Assembly: GCA_963815665.1 (NCBI GenBank)
Contig: CAWFHN010000011.1
Coordinates: forward strand, 434,001 to 498,000
From: DASUPK01 sp963815665
Lineage (GTDB): Bacteria > Actinomycetota > Thermoleophilia > Solirubrobacterales > 70-9
Length of the DNA stretch: 64,000 nucleotides
Direction: 5' to 3'
The notes under the pieces: generated by a model
Told to the model about the DNA's origin: nothing
What the model saw: only the letters and a program-made list of their open reading frames with translations
Databases searched by the model: none
Position numbers and translations under genes: made by a program
Shown here: positions 57,858 to 64,000 of the stretch, in pieces
Position numbering within the stretch: the first letter of the stretch is position 1
Layout: each line of letters starts with the position of its first letter

Positions 57858-58379
57858 CTAGCGGGTCTGGACGGCCGTGAGCTCGAACTGCGGCACCTTC
57901 AGGTTGCCGGTCGTCTGGTTGCAGGCGATGGAGAACGTGTGCACGCCGCCCTGCGCGGTCGTGCCGATGTTGATGCCGAACCCCTCGATTCCGCCGGGGG
58001 TGTGCACGTTGGTCTTCGTGCCGGTGATCTCGGCGCCATCGGACTCGAGGTGGCACACGCCGGCAGCGGGGTTCCCCCCACCGTCAAAGGTGCCGTCGAA
58101 GGTGAGCAGGTACTTCCGCGGGAAGCCCGTCGAGCCGTTCACGTTCACCTGGGTGCACTTCGTGAACGTCGTCGAGCTGCTCGGGTCACACGGCGTCGTG
58201 CCGGTCTGGGCGTTCGTGGAGGCGACACCCAGGACCTTGAGGCGTGCGTCCTTGCTCAGGCCCTTGTACTCGATCTTCTTGCTGGTGGCCGCGTACGCGC
58301 CTCCTCCAAGTGCCACACAGAGTGCGATGAATCCCACTACGAGGCCCGCCGATGGCCGGCGGTTGAACAGCTTCTTCAT
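57858..58379 (-). CDS. secreted/anchored protein of the Thermoleophilia PSAGLVV...ALGG type
   Basis: 173 residues from ATG 58379 with GGGAG upstream. KKLFNRRPSAGLVVGFIALC then VALGGGAYAA is the N-terminal signal-anchor repeated in many proteins of this class; the rest (KYLLTFDGTFDGGG, GGVHTFSIACNQTTG) is a beta-rich extracytoplasmic domain with four Cys. Function unknown. Its terminator hairpin follows. Confidence 0.8.
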   Translation of the reverse strand: MKKLFNRRPSAGLVVGFIALCVALGGGAYAATSKKIEYKGLSKDARLKVLGVASTNAQTGTTPCDPSSSTTFTKCTQVNVNGSTGFPRKYLLTFDGTFDGGGNPAAGVCHLESDGAEITGTKTNVHTPGGIEGFGINIGTTAQGGVHTFSIACNQTTGNLKVPQFELTAVQTR

Positions 58380-58475
58380 CCAGAACCACTCCCTTTCACG
58401 TTTTCCGGGCGTTGTGAGCGTTCGCTGCCGAAACAGCATGAGGCCGAGAAGTTGCGCCCTTGCGAGGATGCATTC

Positions 58476-59273
58476 ATGGCCCTCAGGCGACGAAGCCGCA
58501 AGAAGCCCGACCCGGCGATCGATTCGGAGGGCATCCGGGACGTCGTGCGGCGCACGGACGCGAATCCCCAGCTCGTCGCAACGGCCCGCTTCCTGCGTGG
58601 GCTGATCCCCGGCGGCGGCGAGCCGGAGACGTCTGAGATGCCCGAGCCGATGCAGCGCCTCGTGGACGAGGTGCAGCCGCAGGGGCCGAGCACACTCCGC
58701 GAGATAGGCAAGGGGGCGCTGCAGGCCTGGCAGGCGCTCTCGGAGGCGCAGAGGCGCAGGCAGGGGACCGCGGATGTGGCGATCGTCTTCACCGATTTGG
58801 TGGGTTTCTCGGACTGGGCCCTCGAGGTCGGTGACGAAGCCGCCCTGGAGGTCCTGCGCCAGGTCGGCGACGCCGAGCAGAAGGCGATCTCCGCCAACAA
58901 GGGGGCGGTGGTCAAGCGCCTGGGAGACGGCGCCATGGCCGTCTTCGGCAACGCCGCGCAGGCCGTCTCCGCGGCGCTCGCGGCCCAGGACGGGATCTCG
59001 GAGATCGAGGTGGAGGGGTACCGGCCGACGCAGCGTGCTGGGGTGCACAGCGGCACGCCCCGCAAGGTCAAGGGGGACTTCCTCGGCGTCGACGTCAACA
59101 TCGCGGCCAGGGTCGGGGACGCCGCACAGGGCGGCGAGGTCCTGATCTCGGAATCCGTCCGCGAGGAGCTCGATGGGCGCCGCTACAAGTTCGGCGCGAC
59201 GCGCGAGCTCTCCGCGGCGGGCGCCCCCGCGGATCTGACCGTGTGCTCAGTGAAGTCGAAGCGCCGCCGCTGA
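58476..59273 (+). CDS. class III adenylate cyclase
   Basis: 265 residues from ATG 58476. Helical N-terminus (about 1-95), then a cyclase homology domain with metal Asp in IVFTDLVGFSDW, KRLGDGAMAVF (Lys and second metal Asp), GDFLGVDVNIAARV (adenine-selecting Asp, transition-state Asn/Arg). All catalytic residues are present, so it should be an active homodimeric cyclase. Soluble, no sensory domain recognised. Confidence 0.9.
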   Translation: MALRRRSRKKPDPAIDSEGIRDVVRRTDANPQLVATARFLRGLIPGGGEPETSEMPEPMQRLVDEVQPQGPSTLREIGKGALQAWQALSEAQRRRQGTADVAIVFTDLVGFSDWALEVGDEAALEVLRQVGDAEQKAISANKGAVVKRLGDGAMAVFGNAAQAVSAALAAQDGISEIEVEGYRPTQRAGVHSGTPRKVKGDFLGVDVNIAARVGDAAQGGEVLISESVREELDGRRYKFGATRELSAAGAPADLTVCSVKSKRRR

Positions 59274-59315
59274 GCGATTACCAGGCGGGTAATGGATCGG
59301 GCACAGCGGCCGGGC

Positions 59316-59321
59316 TAAGGT
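59316..59321 (+). promoter_or_regulatory. -10 element TAAGGT of the XRE regulator gene
   Basis: TAAGGT ends 7 nt before ATG 59329. Confidence 0.55.
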
Positions 59322-59328
59322 CCGCGCC

Positions 59329-60120
59329 ATGAGCCCCGTCGCGACCGGTGGTGGCGCCGGCGAGTTGCTTCGCGAATGGCGCAAGCGGCGCCGGATGAGC
59401 CAGCTGGACCTGGCGCTCGAGGCGAACGTCTCGGCGCGGCACCTCAGCTTCGTCGAGACGGGCCGTTCTCATCCGAGCCGAGAGATGGTGCTGACGCTGG
59501 CGGAGCACCTGGAGGTTCCCCTGCGCGAGCAGAACGCGCTGCTGCTGGCCGCCGGATACGCGCCCGGCTTCACGGAGACGCCGCTCGCCGACGACCAGAT
59601 GGACCCGGTGCGCCACGCGCTCGACGCGATCCTCGCCGGCCACGAGCCCTACCCGGCGGTGATCGTCGACCGCCAGTGGGAGATCGTCGCCTCCAACTCG
59701 CCCGCGGGGATCCTCCTCGAGGGCGTCTCCGACGAGCTCCTGGCTCCCCCCGCCAACGCCCTGCGGATCACTCTCCATCCCGGCGGCATGGCTCCTCGCA
59801 TCCTCAACTTCGAGGAGTGGAGCGGCCATCTGCTGACCCGGCTGCGGCGCCAGGCGCTCCTCTCCCAGGACCCGGCGCTGGCGGGGCTCGAGCGCGAGCT
59901 GCTCGGCTATCCGGGCGTCGAGCAGTCGAGCGGTCTCGCCGAGCCTGAGGAGATGCTCTTCGTCCCCTTGAGGTTGCGGCTGCCGGGCGGCACCGTGCTC
60001 TCGCTGTTCAGCACGGTCGCCACCTTCGGCACGGCGCTCGACATCACCCTGGAGGAGCTCTCCATCGAGTCCTTCTTCCCCGCCGACGAGGCGACGAAGG
60101 ACTACCTCCGGGGTAATTGA
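59329..60120 (+). CDS. XRE-family regulator with MmyB-like ligand domain
   Basis: 263 residues. HTH at about 12-65 (LREWRKRRRMSQLDLALEA, then RHLSFVETGRSHPSREMV), then the MmyB-like domain (about 95-260: YPAVIVDRQWEIVASN, RILNFEEWSGHLL), thought to bind fatty acids or similar ligands. It is followed 74 nt later by a SnoaL-like gene, probably its target or partner. Confidence 0.9.
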   Translation: MSPVATGGGAGELLREWRKRRRMSQLDLALEANVSARHLSFVETGRSHPSREMVLTLAEHLEVPLREQNALLLAAGYAPGFTETPLADDQMDPVRHALDAILAGHEPYPAVIVDRQWEIVASNSPAGILLEGVSDELLAPPANALRITLHPGGMAPRILNFEEWSGHLLTRLRRQALLSQDPALAGLERELLGYPGVEQSSGLAEPEEMLFVPLRLRLPGGTVLSLFSTVATFGTALDITLEELSIESFFPADEATKDYLRGN

Positions 60121-60194
60121 GCGGCGGGCCAGCCGATGGCACCTTGGTCGGGAAGACGCGCAGCGGGCGCGTCCGGACCGAAAAGGAGACACAG

Positions 60195-60602
60195 ATGACC
60201 GAGCAGACGGCAGCCATCGAGCGGGAGGGATTCACCGTCGATACCTTCGCGCGCTTTTGGGCGAAGCCCGACCTCTCCACCCCATCGGATGACCTCCGCG
60301 AAGACGTGATCGGCTACTGGCCGGGCAGTGACGAGCCGGTGCGCGGCCGCGAGGAGTACGTCGGAGCGTTGGGCGAGCTGCTCGCCCGCGTCCCGGACCT
60401 GACACTGGAGGTCGTCGAGTCCGCCGACAACGGCGAGTACCTGTTCATCCGCTGGGTCGCGCACGCGACGGGCGCCGGCGGCCCCATCGAGCACACCGGC
60501 ATCGACCGGGTCAAGGTCGTTGACGGTCAGGTCGTCGAGAACAGGATCTTCTTCGACCGCGCCGCGTTCGAGCGGAAGCTGGGGGTCTCGCTGGAGCTGT
60601 GA
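60195..60602 (+). CDS. SnoaL/NTF2-like protein
   Basis: 135 residues from ATG 60195, with a consensus AAGGAG 6 nt upstream. FTVDTFARFWAKPD, WPGSDEPVRGREEYVGAL and IEHTGIDRVKVVDGQVVENRIFFD are the NTF2-like fold. Small-molecule isomerase, hydrolase or binding role unknown. The Shine-Dalgarno decides the start over an in-frame ATG at 60117. Confidence 0.85.
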   Translation: MTEQTAAIEREGFTVDTFARFWAKPDLSTPSDDLREDVIGYWPGSDEPVRGREEYVGALGELLARVPDLTLEVVESADNGEYLFIRWVAHATGAGGPIEHTGIDRVKVVDGQVVENRIFFDRAAFERKLGVSLEL

Positions 60603-60679
60603 GGTTCCCCGAGCTGGACATCCCGGAGATCGTGATCAGCGGTCAGGAGATCCTCGCGGACCTGCTCTATCCGGACGGG

Positions 60680-61594
60680 TCAGTAGACGAGGGCGACCGA
60701 GAGGTAGTAGCCGACGACCACGGTGAAGAGCACGGCGTCGAGGCGGTCGATCAGGCCTCCGTGGGGGCCGAAGAGGCGGCCGGTGTCCTTGACGCCGAGG
60801 TCGCGCTTGATCAGGGACGCGAACAGGTCCCCGATCGGCGCGATCACGCCGATGGCCATACCCATCAGCAGCGCGTCGGTGCCCGGTAGCCAGTCCTGGT
60901 AGAGACCCGCGAACCAGAAGCCCATGGTCGCCCCGAGGAAGCCGCCGATCCCCCCCTCCAGCGTCTTGTTGGGTGAGATCCGCGGCGTGATCTTGCGGGA
61001 GCCGAACAGCCTGCCCGCCGCGTAGGCGGCCGTGTCGCCCAGGAACGTCGCCACCAGCACGTCGATCAGCAGCGCCCCGCCGTGCATTGGCAGGTCGCGG
61101 AGGAGGACGGCGTGGGAGAAGCCGATCCCCATCCAGGCGACGCCGAGCACGGTGAAGGCGATCGAGGTGGTGATCGCCTCGTGAGAGCGTCTCGCGGCGG
61201 CGAACGCGAAGGCGAGCGGGAAGAGCGCCGCGAAGACCAGCAGGATCTGGAACGCGTCGCCGTAGTGGGCCGCGACCACCATGCCCCCCACGACCGCATA
61301 GGCGGGCAGCATGATCGGCTGCTCCGGCTCTGCCATGCGGAAGAACTCCCGCAGCCCGAGGACGCCGAGAACGATCATCGCCGCGGCGAAGACCGCGCCG
61401 CCCGCCCCGACGATGGCGATCGCGAAGATGACCCAGGGGATCGCGACCACAACCCGCGCCGTCGTCTCGGACATCTCCGGGACCAGGCGTTTCAGACCGT
61501 GCCTGCCGCCGGTTTCTTCCTCCTCCGAGGCGCGCCTGACGATGATCTCGGGCTCGCGCGGCTCGTCCTCGAACGGGTCCAGATCCTCGACCAT
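60680..61594 (-). CDS. cdsA: phosphatidate cytidylyltransferase
   Basis: 304 residues: acidic cytoplasmic N-terminus, then about eight transmembrane helices, and the CdsA signature SLIKRDLGVKDTGRLFGPHGG followed by LIDRLDA near the end. Makes CDP-diacylglycerol for phospholipids, including the substrate of PgsA at 46.7-47.3 kb. Two bases after the uppS stop. Confidence 0.95.
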   Translation of the reverse strand: MVEDLDPFEDEPREPEIIVRRASEEEETGGRHGLKRLVPEMSETTARVVVAIPWVIFAIAIVGAGGAVFAAAMIVLGVLGLREFFRMAEPEQPIMLPAYAVVGGMVVAAHYGDAFQILLVFAALFPLAFAFAAARRSHEAITTSIAFTVLGVAWMGIGFSHAVLLRDLPMHGGALLIDVLVATFLGDTAAYAAGRLFGSRKITPRISPNKTLEGGIGGFLGATMGFWFAGLYQDWLPGTDALLMGMAIGVIAPIGDLFASLIKRDLGVKDTGRLFGPHGGLIDRLDAVLFTVVVGYYLSVALVY

Positions 61595-61596
61595 GG

Positions 61597-62259
61597 CTAC
61601 CTCGCCCCGAAGCGCCGCCGGCGCTCCTCGTAGATGTTCAGCGACGCCTCGAATGCCTCGCGGGTGAAGTCGGGCCAGAGCTCCTCACGGAAGACGAACT
61701 CCGAGTAGGCGCACTGCCAGAGCAGGTAGTTCGAGAGGCGCTGCTCGCCGCTGGTGCGGATCAGCAGGTCCGGGTCGTGCATCTCGGGGGCGTAGAGGTG
61801 GCTCTTGAACTCCTCCTCCCCGCCCCCGCCGTAGGCCGCCGCGGCGTCGAGGATCTCCGAGCGGCCGCCGTAGTTGAAGGCGACGAAAAGCGTGATCCGG
61901 TCATTCCCGTCCGTCTCGGCCTCGGCCCAGTCCATCCGGCCGGTGAGCTCGTCCGAGATCCCCTCGCGCCGACCGATGAAGCGCATGCGGACTCCCTCCT
62001 CGTCCAGCTCCGGGGTCTCGCGATCGATGCGCTCGGCGAACATCGCCATCAGGCCGTCGACCTCCTCCCTGGGCCGGGTCCAGTTCTCCGTCGAGAAGGA
62101 ATAGACCGTGAGCTCCTTGACGCCGAACTCGGCGGCGTCGCGCAAGCGCTCCTTGACGACGTCCGCGCCCGCCTGGTGTCCCTCGATCACGGGCAGGCCC
62201 CGCTGTTGAGCCCAGCGCCCATTGCCGTCGGTGATGATCGCGACGTACTCGGCTGGCAT
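61597..62259 (-). CDS. uppS: undecaprenyl (polyprenyl) diphosphate synthase
   Basis: 220 residues. Cis-prenyltransferase motifs ITDGNGRWAQQRG (Asp for Mg), TVYSFSTENWTRP, FVAFNYGGRSEI, DLLIRTSGEQRLSNYLLWQ and EFVFREELWPDF are complete. It makes the C55 carrier lipid for wall synthesis. Part of the frr-uppS-cdsA row; 31 nt after frr. Confidence 0.95.
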   Translation of the reverse strand: MPAEYVAIITDGNGRWAQQRGLPVIEGHQAGADVVKERLRDAAEFGVKELTVYSFSTENWTRPREEVDGLMAMFAERIDRETPELDEEGVRMRFIGRREGISDELTGRMDWAEAETDGNDRITLFVAFNYGGRSEILDAAAAYGGGGEEEFKSHLYAPEMHDPDLLIRTSGEQRLSNYLLWQCAYSEFVFREELWPDFTREAFEASLNIYEERRRRFGAR

Positions 62260-62290
62260 CTTGAGGGGAGTCTCGCGGTCCGGCCTCAGC

Positions 62291-62860
62291 CTAGACCTCG
62301 AGGATCTCCTCCTCTTTGCCTTTGAGGAGCGAGTCGATCTCGCTGATCGCGGCGTCGGTCCCCTTCTGCAGCTCGGTCTCGCCGTGGTGCTCCTCGTCCG
62401 AGCCCGCCTCGCCCTCCTTCTTCAGCTCGCGGAGGTCGTGCATGACGTCGCGGCGGATGTTGCGAACGGCGACGCGGCCGTCCTCGGCGACCTTGTGGAC
62501 CACCTTGACCAGCTCCTTGCGCCGTTCCTCGGTGAGCTCGGGGATCTGCAGGCGGATCACGTTTCCGTCGTTCGAGGGCGTCAGCCCGAGGTCGGACTCC
62601 ATGACGGCCTTCTCGATCGTGTTGATCGACGACTTGTCGTAGGGCGTCACGGTGAGCATGCGCGCGTCTGTCGCCGCCACCTGGGCAAGCTGCTTGAGGG
62701 GGGTCTGCGCGCCGTAGTAGTCGACGTCAAGGCGATCGAGGAGGTGCGGCGAGGCGCGTCCGGTTCGGATGGTGGAGAACTCGTTGCGCGTCGACTCCAC
62801 CGACTTCTGCATGCGCTCCTTGGCGTCGGCGAGGAACTCATCGATCATCTCGAGCGTCAT
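62291..62860 (-). CDS. frr: ribosome recycling factor
   Basis: 189 residues, full RRF length: EFSTIRTGRASPHLLDRL, YDKSSINTIEKAVMESDLGL and RDVMHDLRELKKEG. Releases the post-termination ribosome with EF-G. Its ATG overlaps the pyrH stop in ATGA (62857-62860). Confidence 0.97.
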   Translation of the reverse strand: MTLEMIDEFLADAKERMQKSVESTRNEFSTIRTGRASPHLLDRLDVDYYGAQTPLKQLAQVAATDARMLTVTPYDKSSINTIEKAVMESDLGLTPSNDGNVIRLQIPELTEERRKELVKVVHKVAEDGRVAVRNIRRDVMHDLRELKKEGEAGSDEEHHGETELQKGTDAAISEIDSLLKGKEEEILEV

Positions 62861-63612
62861 GTGCGGACCCCCGGAGTTGGCTCCGTAGCGGGCTTCGAGG
62901 ACACCAAAGTGCCGACCCTCTCTCCGCTGACGATCCTATCTATGTTGCGCTCGTCCGCCATGTTGAAGACGTAGATGGGCAGGTCGTTGTCCATGCAGAG
63001 CGAGAGGGCGGTCGAGTCCATGACGCGGAGCCCCCGTTCGATCGCCTCGCGGTGGCTGATCTCGGGCAGGAACTCCGCAGCCGGGTCGACCGAGGGGTCG
63101 GCGGTGTACACGCCCTCCACCCCGTTCTTGGCCATCAGGATCGCCTCGGCATGGATCTCCAGAGCCCTGAGGGCGGCCGCCGTGTCGGTGGTGAAGAACG
63201 GGTTCCCGGTGCCGGCGGCGAAGATCACCGCTCGGCCCTTCTCGAGGTGGCGGATCGCCCGGCGGCGGATGTAGGGCTCCGCGACCTCGGTGACGGCCAT
63301 CGCCGACAGGACCCGGGTGTCCACGCCCTCCTTCTCGAAGGCGTCCTGCAGCGTCAGGGCGTTGAGCACGGTCGCCAGCATCCCCATGTAGTCCGCGGTG
63401 GCGCGGTCCATGCCCTCCGCGGCGCCCTCGAGACCGCGGTAGATGTTGCCGGCTCCGACCACGACCGCGATGTCGACGTCATGCGCGCGCACCTCGCGGA
63501 CCTGAGCGGCGATCCGCTCGATCTGGGCGGGATCGGTGCCGTAGTCCAGGTTGCCCATCAGGGCCTCCCCGGAGAGCTTCAGCAGGATTCGATTGAAGCG
63601 AGCCGAGGCCAC
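62857..63612 (-). CDS. pyrH: UMP kinase
   Basis: 251 residues from GTG 63612. ILLKLSGEALMG, VVGAGNIYRGL, MDRATADYMGML, AAGTGNPFFTTDTAAALRA and VYTADPSVDP define the bacterial PyrH family; makes UDP from UMP. The frame is open further upstream inside tsf, but the family start fits the GTG. Eight nt after tsf. Confidence 0.96.
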   Translation of the reverse strand: MASARFNRILLKLSGEALMGNLDYGTDPAQIERIAAQVREVRAHDVDIAVVVGAGNIYRGLEGAAEGMDRATADYMGMLATVLNALTLQDAFEKEGVDTRVLSAMAVTEVAEPYIRRRAIRHLEKGRAVIFAAGTGNPFFTTDTAAALRALEIHAEAILMAKNGVEGVYTADPSVDPAAEFLPEISHREAIERGLRVMDSTALSLCMDNDLPIYVFNMADERNIDRIVSGERVGTLVSSKPATEPTPGVRT

Positions 63613-63619
63613 GCCGGCC

Positions 63620-64000
63620 CTACTCCTGCCCCACCTCGAAGCGCGCGAAGCGGGCGATCCGCACGTTCTCGCCGGTCTTGGCGGCCAACTCGGCCCGCAG
63701 GTCCTCGATCGTCTTGCCCTCGTAGCGATCCTCGTTGAAGTGCTTCTGGTCCAGCAGGACGAGCTCCGAGGCCCACTTCTTGATCTGGCCCTCGACGATC
63801 TTCTCGACGACATTGTCGGGCTTGCCGTCCGCCCGGGCCTTCTCCTCGAGGATCCTGCGCTCGTCGGCCACCTCGTCCTCCGGGATCTCCTCGATCGAGA
63901 CGTGCCGCGGGTTCATCGCGGCGATGTGGACGGCGACCTCGTGCGCAAATTCCTTGAAGTCGTCGTTGAGCGCGACGAAGTCGGTCTCGCACAGCACCTC
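63620..64000 (-). CDS. tsf: elongation factor Ts, N-terminus outside window
   Basis: 126 residues of the C-terminal part are visible, open to the window edge. LCETDFVALNDDFKEFAHEV matches the conserved NCETDFVA core (Leu for Asn), then IEGQIKKW-like and ELVLLDQKHFNED, the EF-Tu contact region. Guanine nucleotide exchange factor for EF-Tu. rpsB should lie just upstream beyond 64000. Confidence 0.95.
   Translation of the reverse strand, partial: EVLCETDFVALNDDFKEFAHEVAVHIAAMNPRHVSIEEIPEDEVADERRILEEKARADGKPDNVVEKIVEGQIKKWASELVLLDQKHFNEDRYEGKTIEDLRAELAAKTGENVRIARFARFEVGQE

Noticed and set aside
60599..60889. GTG-started frame overlapping the SnoaL stop (GTGA) and running into cdsA
   Set aside because: Only the first 27 codons are outside cdsA and the rest is antisense composition; no homology visible.
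1..64000. tRNA, rRNA, CRISPR arrays, insertion sequences, prophage
   Set aside because: No cloverleaf, repeat-spacer array, transposase or integrase was recognised by eye; a tRNAscan/Infernal run would be decisive.

Overview
The window is 64 kb of GC-rich, gene-dense chromosome. I infer an actinobacterium of the class Thermoleophilia (Solirubrobacterales-like). The grounds are the GC bias, a murT/gatD-type lipid II amidation operon, a GarA-like FHA protein beside a MerR regulator and near pgsA, a short RsiG-like protein, a WS/DGAT acyltransferase, and a secreted protein starting with the PSAGLVV...ALGGGAYAA anchor common in that class. No rRNA, tRNA, insertion sequence, prophage or CRISPR array was seen, and almost everything reads as chromosomal housekeeping or core accessory genes.

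Layout. 1-6.3 kb: end of ftsK, then cinA, a lipoprotein gene, thpR, recA and recX. 6.3-11.6 kb: a membrane cupredoxin, a small HTH gene behind a palindromic promoter, miaB, miaA, a dapF-like gene whose two catalytic cysteines are serines, and an LL-DAP-type aminotransferase. 11.7-15.4 kb: a DMT-like membrane protein, a GH114-like secreted protein, hflX and dut. 15.4-20.5 kb (minus): lemA, a murT-methyltransferase-gatD operon with an apparent one-base frameshift in murT, a lipid kinase and a methyltransferase. 20.5-26.8 kb: redox, hydrolase and signalling genes plus a looser region with two small minus-strand genes. 26.8-32.1 kb: ccdA, a flavin monooxygenase/hydrolase/thioredoxin-TPR operon and dinB. 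32.1-43 kb: a c-di-AMP riboswitch ahead of rlpA, WS/DGAT, a VKOR-DsbA pair, a K+ channel, nadE and two tandem HTH-TM-RskA-like membrane proteins. 43-47.3 kb (minus): pgsA, then rsiG-like, FHA, merR, SRPBCC and an AGPS-like oxidase. 47.3-50.8 kb: proS and a split cytochrome b operon. 51-64 kb (mostly minus): the MEP, envelope and translation cluster tsf-pyrH-frr-uppS-cdsA ... dxr-rseP-fadD-deacetylase-ispG, with four plus- or minus-strand genes inserted between cdsA and dxr.

Gene expression signal. About two dozen genes have a TANNNT hexamer ending 6-9 nt before the start codon and no Shine-Dalgarno. This is the spacing expected when transcription begins at or within a base or two of the start codon, so leaderless mRNAs appear common. 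The signal also helps choose starts (dut, ispG, dxr, paaI, a metalloprotease). Some stop codons TAG supply the TA of the next gene's -10, two divergent pairs share the TA of back-to-back -10 elements, and five convergent pairs overlap their stops in CTAG or CTAA.

The most interesting items are the Ser/Ser DapF homologue, a covarying hairpin repeat at the 3' ends of two genes, the single-motif RsiG-like protein heading an FHA/MerR operon, the paired one-piece HTH-TM-anti-sigma-like proteins, and the methyltransferase translationally coupled between murT and gatD.
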